Part shown: piece after piece, positions 6,730 to 12,426 of the stretch
How positions within the stretch are numbered: the stretch's first letter is position 1
Layout: the number at the start of each line of letters is the position of its first letter
Assembly: GCA_016926695.1 (NCBI GenBank)
Contig: JAFGOB010000043.1
Location: 1-15,352 of the forward strand
DNA: 15,352 nucleotides
Direction: 5' to 3'
Origin: Dehalococcoidales bacterium
Lineage (GTDB): Bacteria > Chloroflexota > Dehalococcoidia > Dehalococcoidales > UBA3254
Translations under genes and position numbers: made by a program
The notes under the pieces: generated by a model
Seen by the model: only the letters and a program-made list of their open reading frames with translations
Database searches by the model: none
Told to the model about the DNA's origin: nothing

Positions 6730-6845
6730 ATGAAACAGAACATCTACGATAATCCGGACTTCTTTAAGGGGTACTGCGATCTGCGGACCAGGCAGGCCGG
6801 CCTGAACGAGGTCCTGGAGCAGCCTGCGGTTTTCTCGATCCTGCC
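6730..6845 (+). pseudogene. 5' fragment of a SAM-dependent methyltransferase gene
   Basis: From the ATG at 6730, with GGAG at 6717-6720 nine bases before it, the frame reads MKQNIYDNPDFFKGYCDLR followed by QAGLNEVLEQPAVFSILP. This matches what I recall of the N-terminus of class I methyltransferases that continue LPDLKGKxVLDLGCG. Homology stops after about 39 residues, exactly where the 3' end of the adenosine deaminase gene begins on the other strand. The frame then reads 10 unrelated residues to a TGA at 6877-6879. The SAM-binding core is absent, so the gene is dead. The good start and ribosome site suggest it was a working gene before a rearrangement brought in the deaminase. Confidence 0.65.
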
Positions 6846-7872
6846 CTATTCCATCCAGCTTGTATCAGCCTGGAAATGAGCAGCCATTTCTATTTTTTTC
6901 TCCACTGGCAGCCAGGAGCAGTAAATACCGTTAAGAATCAGGGTACGGATTTCCTGCCTGGAAAATCCCAGCCTGTCAACCAGCAGGCGGTACTCTTCAG
7001 CCAGGGAGTTGCCGAACATCTTGGGGTCGTCTGTATTGATGGTCACCGCCAGACCGCGCTCGAAGAACTTCCTCACCGGATGGGCATCGATGGAGCTTAC
7101 TACTCCGGTCCTTACATTGGACAGCGGACAGACCTCCAGGGGGATTTTTTTCTCAGCAAGGTAATCCATCAACCCCTCATCTTCAACAGCCCGCGTCCCG
7201 TGCCCGATCCTCTCCACCTTCAGACTGCGTATAGCGCCCCAGATGCTCTCCGCTCCGGCGGCTTCCCCGGCATGGGCGCTGGTGTGAAAACCCAACTGCC
7301 GGGCTTGTTCATAAACCCCGGCATAAGGTTCCGGCGGAAAAGTCTGCTCCGATCCTCCGATGGTGACCCCGATGACTCCCAATCCCTTTACTTCGTTGAT
7401 CGCAGCCAGGGTTCTGTCTGCATAAGGCAGTCCGCTGTTACGGCAGAAGTCAGCCACCAGTGCGATCTGGACCTCCGGTACCCGGGAGAGGCCGCTATGA
7501 ACGGCTTCGGTGATCTTCCGGGTTTCCAGGCCGCGGCCGAAGAAGTCCGGAGGAGTCCGGAGGAGTATAAAATACCTCCGCATATCGGATATTCTGGTCT
7601 GCCAGGTCGCGGGCAACTGCCCCGGCGATCAGGGTGAAATCTTCATATTCCCGTATGAACCGGTTTTTCCAGACCCAGGTCTCGATGAAATGAGGAAAAT
7701 CACGGTATTGGAATCTGTCAGCCAGGGCCCGGCGGTCGGGGACGGCTGGATCGCCCCCGTATTTTTGTATTAGTTCCCACAGCGCATCATGCGGTATCGC
7801 CCCCTCCAGGTGCAGGTGCAGCTCAACCTTGGGGACCCGCTCAAACCAGGATGCCGGAGAATTTTCTTTCAT
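6846..7872 (-). pseudogene. adenosine deaminase, frameshifted by a 10-bp duplication
   Basis: Two minus-strand frames together make one adenosine deaminase (adenosine to inosine, purine salvage). The 5' part has VELHLHLEGAIP (zinc ligands HLH). The 3' part has HTSAHAGE, RIGHGTRAV and the catalytic/zinc TINTDDPKMF. The frames meet at two tandem copies of gtccggagga (7545-7554, 7555-7564). Removing one copy restores YAEVFYTPPDFFGRGLETRK and gives 338 residues, the normal family length. The start is probably the ATG at 7872-7870, with AAGGTG at 7885-7880 upstream; an ATG at 7893 is the longer alternative. As it stands only about the first 125 residues would be made. The gene is otherwise well kept, so inactivation is recent, reversible or an assembly matter. 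Confidence 0.9.
7545..7564. repeat. 10-bp tandem duplication
   Basis: Two exact head-to-tail copies of gtccggagga lie inside the adenosine deaminase reading frame. Ten bases is not a multiple of three, so the second copy shifts the frame. Exact tandem copies can collapse by replication slippage. Confidence 0.9.
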
Positions 7873-7967
7873 ATTTTTCACCTTTTTAAGCATTTGACTT
7901 TAATACCTTTGCATTACTTGCTGACATGGAAAACAGGACGGCCATTCTAAATATCATTATTCGTCCG

Positions 7968-8429
7968 TTACTTTAGCTCCATTATCACTACCTGCAGGAG
8001 TACATTGCCATGCCGTTTAGAAACTCGCTCTATCTCAACAAACCCTGCTTTCAGATAAAATCCCCTGGCATTAAGGGTGGATTCCAGGCGGACCGGTCCG
8101 CTATACCCAGTCCTGGCTATTTCAATCCCATGTTTTAGAATCAGAGTGCCCGTACCCAGTCCGATAAACTCCGGCGCAACATAGACAGCCCGGATTTCAC
8201 CCTGCCGGGCATGCCCGAAACCGGCCATCTGCCCGCCGGCCATCACTATAAACATTTCTCCGGCCTCGATTCCCGGCAGATAACCTTCAGGTCTTCGTGG
8301 TTCAAGCCACCCTTCAATCCGATCCGGCGAATAATGGCTCCGGCATAGCTCCCTGACCGATCTGCAATGCAATTCATGGATCAGGGCGACATCGCCTGCA
8401 TGTGCTTTTCTGATTTTAAATTCAGCCAT
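7968..8429 (-). CDS. GNAT family N-acetyltransferase
   Basis: The 153-residue product starts MAEFKIRKAHAGDVALIHELH, a typical GNAT opening. Acetyl-CoA binding motif A is at EIRAVYVAPEFIGLGTGTLI, where the usual R/Q-x-x-G-x-G/A loop reads FIGLGTG. It ends with NARGFYLKAGFVEIER, the usual helix-strand after motif B. It would transfer an acetyl group from acetyl-CoA to an amine; the substrate is unknown. The ATG at 8429-8427 is chosen because everything upstream of it in the longer frame overlaps the methyltransferase gene and looks nothing like a GNAT. A GGGGGTGGAGG run directly precedes the start. The gap to the upstream methyltransferase pseudogene is 17 bases, so both share one transcript and the leader at 8889-9227. 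Confidence 0.85.
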   Translation of the reverse strand: MAEFKIRKAHAGDVALIHELHCRSVRELCRSHYSPDRIEGWLEPRRPEGYLPGIEAGEMFIVMAGGQMAGFGHARQGEIRAVYVAPEFIGLGTGTLILKHGIEIARTGYSGPVRLESTLNARGFYLKAGFVEIERVSKRHGNVLLQVVIMELK

Positions 8430-8446
8430 CCTCCACCCCCGACATG

Positions 8447-8888
8447 TTATAGCTTTCTGACGACAAACATCATATGACCGCTGGCATCCACTACCAAAGG
8501 ATCGGTACAATAGCGGTCATGTATTGCCAGCCACTTATTCCAGGCTTCAGGGTATTTTTCGGCAAATATGTTGGTGGTGTTTTCATCGGTATTGAAACCT
8601 TCCAGGCCGACTTTTTGCAGTAACCGGACATTTTCCGCCAAAAACAGATCTTCAAGTTCAGATGAAGTGAAAAAATGGCAATAACCCCTGCGCAGCCATT
8701 GATAGGCATCACCTGTCTGAACGAGACGGGCAAAGTCTTCACGGTTCACCGCAAAGGGCCAGCCTTCGGGTGTAGTCAGCAATACGCCATATTTGCTCAT
8801 AACAGAAACAAAAAGCGGAGAGCCGATTCCATTCGCTATCTACCATCGAAGAAGATACTTCCTTAACTCTTTTAACCTCTTCAAACAT
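8447..8888 (-). pseudogene. SAM-dependent methyltransferase with internal deletion
   Basis: The ATG at 8888-8886, with a strong GGGGAGG (8900-8894) 5 bases upstream, begins MFEEVKRVKEV...DSEWNRLS. EWNRL is the N-terminal hallmark I recall for a group of class I methyltransferases. At about 8817 the sequence jumps, in another frame, to the C-terminal part of the same kind of protein: PLFVSVMSKYGVLL, TPEGWPFAV, GDAYQWLRRGYCHFF, NTDENTTNIFAEKYPEAWNKW and VDASGHMMFVVRKL. The SAM-binding core of roughly 100 residues is missing and the frames do not match, so an internal deletion has destroyed the gene. The 117-residue frame beginning at the ATG at 8800 is the surviving C-terminal part. The ribosome site, start and leader are still intact. 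Without the core no methyl transfer is possible. Confidence 0.75.
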
Positions 8889-8990
8889 GTTAACCTCCCC
8901 TGTCTGGACCTGATTCTTACAGCAGTTCCCGTGTGCAAAGGAAATGCCAGGGAAGCATCTTGTACCATAAATCGTTACTGCCGCCCTGTC

Positions 8991-9022
8991 AAAATGAAAA
9001 ACCCGGGAAGTTCTTTCCCGGG
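8991..9022 (-). terminator. intrinsic terminator in methyltransferase leader
   Basis: On the minus strand cccgggaa (9022-9015), a five-base loop and ttcccggg (9009-9002) form a perfect 8-bp GC-rich stem, followed by TTTTTCATTTT (9001-8991). It lies between a promoter (9227-9198) and the methyltransferase start (8888), so it would act as an attenuator. The plus strand has no U-run after the stem. Confidence 0.8.
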
Positions 9023-9066
9023 CCCGGCATATCCTCTGTACTGGTAGCTTATTTCAGATTATTTAC

Positions 9067-9150
9067 GAACTGGAGTAATGCCAGGCCTGCTCCGGAAAAA
9101 TCGGAGCGGTATGGTCGGAAACGACGCAAACCCGGCAGCTATTCCAGTTC
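9067..9150 (-). ncRNA. branched structured RNA element, candidate regulatory leader
   Basis: Helices (minus-strand numbering): P1 gaactgga (9150-9143) / tccagttc (9074-9067); P2 tgccggg (9137-9131) / cctggca (9085-9079) with one G-U; P3 gtcg (9125-9122) / cgac (9117-9114); P4 gctccg (9107-9102) / cggagc (9094-9089). This makes a stem with a three-way junction. On the minus strand it sits between a promoter and a terminator, as a riboswitch or attenuator would. On the plus strand P3 is closed by a GAAA tetraloop, so the other strand cannot be excluded. I do not recognise a known riboswitch class. Confidence 0.55.
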
Positions 9151-9197
9151 ACCAAAACCATCTTTTTTCCTGTTTTTTTCCCTGAAAAAGTAAATTC

Positions 9198-9227
9198 ATT
9201 CTATTATGATGATCAACTGATTGTCAA
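9198..9227 (-). promoter_or_regulatory. promoter of the methyltransferase-GNAT transcript
   Basis: On the minus strand TTGACA (9227-9222) and TAGAAT (9203-9198) are 18 bp apart. Transcription would start near 9191, giving a leader of about 300 nt before the start codon at 8888. Confidence 0.7.
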
Positions 9228-9262
9228 CCTGGTGCAAACATACAGATGTTTTCAGGTAATTA

Positions 9263-9394
9263 CTAATACAGACGCACCAGATAATGATACAAGTCCCCAC
9301 CATCCTGAGATACTTCGTCGCTACGCTCATCCACCATGACAACAAATTTCAAGCTTTGTGCTATTTGCCTCAATGATTATTGCGTCTGTATTAG
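9263..9394. repeat. MITE-like element with 14-bp terminal inverted repeats
   Basis: ctaatacagacgca (9263-9276) is the exact reverse complement of tgcgtctgtattag (9381-9394). The 132-bp unit has no gene inside. Just inside the arms, ataatgat (9280-9287) and attat (9376-9380) suggest the repeat once continued. The right arm includes the stop codon of the small gene at 9391-9606. No clear target duplication flanks it. Confidence 0.6.
9301..9343. repeat. dispersed-repeat-like sequence
   Basis: The stretch containing cctgagatacttcgtcgc, then tacgctcatcc, then catgacaac resembles the widespread bacterial repeat of the form GTCAT-x-CTGAG-CGTAGCGACGAAG-x-ATCTCA read on the other strand. It lies inside the 132-bp inverted-repeat element. 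The assignment is from memory of the pattern. Confidence 0.45.
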
Positions 9395-9606
9395 ATTGAT
9401 ACCGGAGTTAAGGTATAAATCCTGGCTAGTTTGGTTGCCGACTTAATATCCCCTCGCTGAAGTGTTTCTCTAATATCGTCCAGCTTATATACATCATCCA
9501 GTGAAAGATAGGGAGACCATCCTTCATCAGTGTAAATCATTTCCACATCAACTTCGGCTACATAGTTACCTTCATGAATCAATTTCTTCAAGCGACGGTT
9601 ACTCAT
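9391..9606 (-). CDS. small protein paired with DUF4258 protein, putative antitoxin
   Basis: The 71-residue product (MSNRRLKKLIHEGNYVAEVD...) is acidic in the middle (VEMIYTDEGWSPYLSLDDVYKLDDI) and ends with a helix and LARIYTLTPVSI. I recall it as a conserved hypothetical protein that travels with small toxin-like partners. The ATG at 9606-9604 overlaps the upstream stop as ATGA, with a GGAG site just before, so it is translationally coupled; the longer frame from 9636 is not needed. Its stop codon lies inside the right arm of the inverted repeat at 9263-9394. An antitoxin role is inferred only from size, charge and linkage. Confidence 0.75.
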   Translation of the reverse strand: MSNRRLKKLIHEGNYVAEVDVEMIYTDEGWSPYLSLDDVYKLDDIRETLQRGDIKSATKLARIYTLTPVSI

Positions 9607-9926
9607 TTTCGTCTCCTCAGAAAGTTCTCTTCCCAACGTTCAGGGTCAGGGCGATAAGCGGTAACAAGAACCGCAGGTGATTTTTTCCCTTTAGGGATTC
9701 CCCACACCACATGTACAGGTTGTCCCTCTCTATCTCTTTGTAAAACCAAGACACATGGTCCCCTGGAATATTCAGGGTATTCTTCGATAATCATAGATGC
9801 GTTAACCGCTAAGATTATATCTCGTACATAAAGCTTATCTGCAACGATTTCATTATATCCATGTTCGGAAATAATGACTTGTCCTTGTTCGATTAGTTTT
9901 ATTATTTGCTCAAGGATTTTACCCAT
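9603..9926 (-). CDS. DUF4258 domain protein, putative RelE-fold toxin
   Basis: The 107-residue product begins with a helix (ILEQIIKLIEQGQ), then VIISEHGYNEI, and continues with SMIIEEYPEYSRGPCVLVLQRDREGQPVHVVWGIPKG and AVLVTAYRPDPERWEENF. SEHA/SEHG near the N-terminus and a C-terminal TAYRPDPERW are typical of DUF4258 proteins, which are often annotated as toxin components. His and Arg in these motifs could be catalytic as in related small ribonuclease folds, but activity is unproven. The ATG at 9926 has AGGGT about 6 bases upstream. A weak TTGTGT-18-TAAAAT promoter can be seen further up. It precedes its partner with a 4-base overlap. Confidence 0.82.
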   Translation of the reverse strand: MGKILEQIIKLIEQGQVIISEHGYNEIVADKLYVRDIILAVNASMIIEEYPEYSRGPCVLVLQRDREGQPVHVVWGIPKGKKSPAVLVTAYRPDPERWEENFLRRRK

Positions 9927-10035
9927 ATTTTTACCCTGGAAATACTAACTCTAATTTCAACATCATTTTATTATTGTACATCAAATGAACACAATTTAAA
10001 CGGACAGGCAGATTGTTAAAAACTAACTTCGACCT

Positions 10036-10542
10036 CTACCCTGTTTTCTTCTCGTACAGTATCCATTTTTTGTTCACAACGTCCGCTTCGCAGAACGGTT
10101 TGAAACCATATCCCTCGTAATATTTACGGATGCCCGGCACCCATGCCCCGCAGTCCAGCCTGAGAATATTTTTGCCGTTTTCCCGGCAAAGAGTTTCCAC
10201 CAGGGAAAGGACCTGATACCCGATTCCCCGGCCGGCCAGATCGCGGGAAACGGTAAACGAATGGACATAACCGGCCTGCTCCTCCCGTTGGCCCCAGAAC
10301 ATCTCGTCTTCCCACTGGAGCCTGAAGCAGCCGATAGCCTTTCCGGCCTTTTCCACCAGGAAAAATTGATTTTTAGAGAAACCCTGCTTGATCCAGTCGA
10401 CGAAGTAGGCAGGAGGTTCGATCCATTCCTGCCAGTAATCGATCTTCTTTTCCCGCAGCCACAAAGCCGCTTCTTTCAGAAGAGTAAGTACAGTATCAAT
10501 CTCTTCAAACCCGGCTTTGCGGCAGGTTATATTTTCAATCAT
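10036..10542 (-). CDS. GNAT family N-acetyltransferase
   Basis: From the ATG at 10542-10540 the protein has 168 residues: MIENITCRKAGFEEIDTVL at the start, motif A at VHSFTVSRDLAGRGIGYQVL with the R-G-x-G acetyl-CoA loop intact, and YYEGYGFKP near the end as in most GNATs. The frame is open further upstream to 10767, but those 75 residues do not look like an acetyltransferase and overlap another possible small frame, so I reject that extension. The ribosome site of the chosen start is poor (AGTGAAA), so the start is less certain than the protein. Substrate unknown. It lies on the same strand as the pab operon, about 280 bases after pabC. Confidence 0.85.
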   Translation of the reverse strand: MIENITCRKAGFEEIDTVLTLLKEAALWLREKKIDYWQEWIEPPAYFVDWIKQGFSKNQFFLVEKAGKAIGCFRLQWEDEMFWGQREEQAGYVHSFTVSRDLAGRGIGYQVLSLVETLCRENGKNILRLDCGAWVPGIRKYYEGYGFKPFCEADVVNKKWILYEKKTG

Positions 10543-10600
10543 TTTCACTATTCTTTTTGGATAATAGCCTCCTGTTGCCAATATCCCTGTCCCCATCTGA

Positions 10601-10828
10601 TCAGGCCAGCGGCAGAATATCCCTGTAATCACACAGATTTTCTTTTCGGCCGGACAGGCCCCGTTTGATAACGACACCCGACATGTATTCAGAGCTGTTG
10701 AAAAATGCTCGATCAGTATTATTCCATAAGCCGCCAGCGTTCCTTCCAATCTTATCCAGAAGTTCATGGCTGTCCTCCGGAAATCTCAATATATTAAGTA
10801 AGGCTTTATCGTTAAAGACTGTGATCAC
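10601..10828 (-). CDS. possible small ORF coupled to pabC, unrecognised
   Basis: A 75-codon frame starts with the GTG at 10828-10826, overlapping the TGA of pabC by 4 bases (GTGA), a geometry often used for coupled translation. The product (MITVFNDKALLNILRFPEDS... ending YRDILPLA) is mixed hydrophobic and polar with no motif I know. Another minus-strand frame covers much of the same bases, so coding is uncertain. It may be a chance ORF or a degraded remnant of a further folate gene. Confidence 0.3.
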   Translation of the reverse strand: MITVFNDKALLNILRFPEDSHELLDKIGRNAGGLWNNTDRAFFNSSEYMSGVVIKRGLSGRKENLCDYRDILPLA

Positions 10829-11682
10829 CCCGTTTCCTGCTCCACCAGCCGCCGGTAGGCGGCCATCAGTTGCTGCGTGACCGGTCCCGGTATATCCCTG
10901 CCGATCTGCTGACCGTCTATTGTCCTCAGCGGCATAATCTCTATCAATGAATTGGTCAGAAAGGCCTCATCCGCGGCAGACAGGTCTTCTGGCTGAAGCG
11001 TATCCTCGACGGCCGTAATGCCGGTTCCCGGGGCCAGCTCAAGCACGGCCTGGCGTGTAATCCCCGGTAATATTCCGCTCTGCGGTCCCGGTGTTTTCAA
11101 TATTCCCCGGCTGACCAGGAAAAGATTGCTGCCGGAGGCCTCGGCCACCTCTCCTTTCTCGTTTAAAAGTATAGCCTCATCCGCCCCTTCCCGGCGTGCC
11201 TGCTGCCGGGCCATTATATTTTCCAGGTAGCAGGCGGTCTTCAGCCCGCAAAGCCGGGACCCGCTGTACCTGCGAATGGCGGACGTAACGGCGCGGTAGC
11301 CTTTTTGATAGACCTCCTCCGCGGGAGGCGCAAAAGGCACAACCGTGACCAGTACCGTGGGCACTGAACACGTCTGCGGATCGGGGACCGGACTGCCTTT
11401 ACCCATGGTTACGGTCAGCCGGACCCGTGCATCCGCTAGTTTACTCAGTTTTAAGGTTTGCTGAACGGCGTTTTCCAGTTCCGCATTGATTACCGGTATC
11501 TCCAGTTCTTTGGCGCCCTTTCCCAGTCGGTCCAGGTGTTCTTTCAGCCGGAAAAGTTTGCCCCGGTAGCCCCTCAGCGTCTCGAAAAGCCCGTATCCGA
11601 AAAGAAAGCCATAGTCCGTCACTGCGATCCTGGCTTCCTCCGGTGACAGGAAACGCCCGTTGAAATATACCAGCTCCTGCAT
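10825..11682 (-). CDS. pabC: aminodeoxychorismate lyase, class IV aminotransferase fold
   Basis: This PLP enzyme splits 4-amino-4-deoxychorismate into p-aminobenzoate and pyruvate. The 285-residue product shows class IV features: VYFNGRFLSPEEARIAVTDYGFLFGYGLFETLR at the N-terminus, the probable PLP lysine in CGLKTACYLEN, EAILLNEKGEVAEASGSNLFLV, and GILPGITRQAVLEL for phosphate binding. It could be confused with branched-chain or D-amino acid transaminases, but the position after pabB and pabA settles the role. The ATG at 11682-11680 is chosen because AAGGAGG (11693-11687) is 4 bases upstream; a GTG at 11706 adds eight residues without a site. A 159-bp gap separates it from pabA. Confidence 0.9.
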   Translation of the reverse strand: MQELVYFNGRFLSPEEARIAVTDYGFLFGYGLFETLRGYRGKLFRLKEHLDRLGKGAKELEIPVINAELENAVQQTLKLSKLADARVRLTVTMGKGSPVPDPQTCSVPTVLVTVVPFAPPAEEVYQKGYRAVTSAIRRYSGSRLCGLKTACYLENIMARQQARREGADEAILLNEKGEVAEASGSNLFLVSRGILKTPGPQSGILPGITRQAVLELAPGTGITAVEDTLQPEDLSAADEAFLTNSLIEIMPLRTIDGQQIGRDIPGPVTQQLMAAYRRLVEQETG

Positions 11683-11841
11683 TCTTCCTCCTTGCCACAG
11701 TGTCACCCCGCCATATTATTGACGGCTCTTCTAGCGACTCGTCACTGCTAGGTTTCTTAACCTTCTCCGAAGCAGTCTCTCCATATCGGAATAACCAATT
11801 TCTATTGGCTTTGGAAATTTCTGTGTTTATATCGGTATTTA
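11683..11841 (-). other. non-coding gap between pabA and pabC
   Basis: These bases separate two genes of one pathway that otherwise sit tightly. I see a small hairpin (ccaat-ttct-attgg, 11791-11804), the ribosome site of pabC, and no clear promoter or open frame longer than about 17 codons. It could be a processing site or scar of a lost insertion; neither is shown. Confidence 0.4.
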
Positions 11842-12426
11842 TTACTGCGGCCAGAGGCCCTGCCGGTACTTCAAGAAGTTGCGCAGGAGATCGTGCCCGC
11901 TTTCCGTCATGATCGATTCCGGGTGGAACTGGACGCCTTCTACCACATAACGCCGGTGGCGTATCCCCATAATCATACCGTCTGAGGTTGATGCCGTGAT
12001 TTCCAGTTCTCCCCGTTCGTCTTCCAGCGCTACCGCCAGCGAATGGTATCTCCCTCCCGGGAAGGGATTGGGCAGGCCTTTATAGACCGTTCTTTTATCG
12101 TGATGAATGAGGGAGCTTTTTCCGTGGGTGGGAAACGGCGAACGTATCACCCGTCCCCCGTATACCTCACCGATGCACTGGTGACCCAGGCAGACCCCCA
12201 GCAGGGGGATCTTTCCTCCGAAACAGCGGATAACATCATTGGAAATACCGGCTTCCCGCGGCGTACACGGCCCCGGTGAAATGATGATATGAGAAGGGGC
12301 CAGCTTTGCGATCTCCGCCGGGGTAATCCGGTCGTTGCGGTAGACCGCCGGCTCCCATCCCATCTCCCCCAGGTACTGGGCCAGGTTATACACGAAAGAA
12401 TCGTAGTTGTCGATTATTACTATCAT
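11842..12426 (-). CDS. pabA: aminodeoxychorismate/anthranilate synthase glutamine amidotransferase
   Basis: This is a class I glutamine amidotransferase of 194 residues that provides ammonia to the PabB subunit. The oxyanion/Cys motif is LLGVCLGHQCIGE with nucleophile Cys79, and the other triad residues are His168 and Glu170 in VQFHPESIMT. The N-terminal IIDNYDSFVYNLAQYL and SPGPCTPREAG are typical of the TrpG/PabA family. The gene overlaps the end of pabB by 4 bases (ATGA), so the two subunits are coupled. There is no trp gene nearby and the partner is PabB-like, so a folate role is expected, though in Firmicutes this subunit can also serve anthranilate synthase. Confidence 0.94.
   Translation of the reverse strand: MIVIIDNYDSFVYNLAQYLGEMGWEPAVYRNDRITPAEIAKLAPSHIIISPGPCTPREAGISNDVIRCFGGKIPLLGVCLGHQCIGEVYGGRVIRSPFPTHGKSSLIHHDKRTVYKGLPNPFPGGRYHSLAVALEDERGELEITASTSDGMIMGIRHRRYVVEGVQFHPESIMTESGHDLLRNFLKYRQGLWPQ

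Noticed and set aside
6876..7637. Plus-strand frame of 253 codons opposite adenosine deaminase
   Set aside because: Antisense to clear zinc-hydrolase motifs; translation shows no domain.
9067..9150. c-di-GMP-I riboswitch on the plus strand (GAAA loop followed by cgcaaacc)
   Set aside because: The second helix and its conserved bases are absent and no plus-strand gene follows.
10543..10767. N-terminal extension of the GNAT gene
   Set aside because: The 75 extra residues do not resemble an acetyltransferase and the family opening begins at the ATG at 10542.
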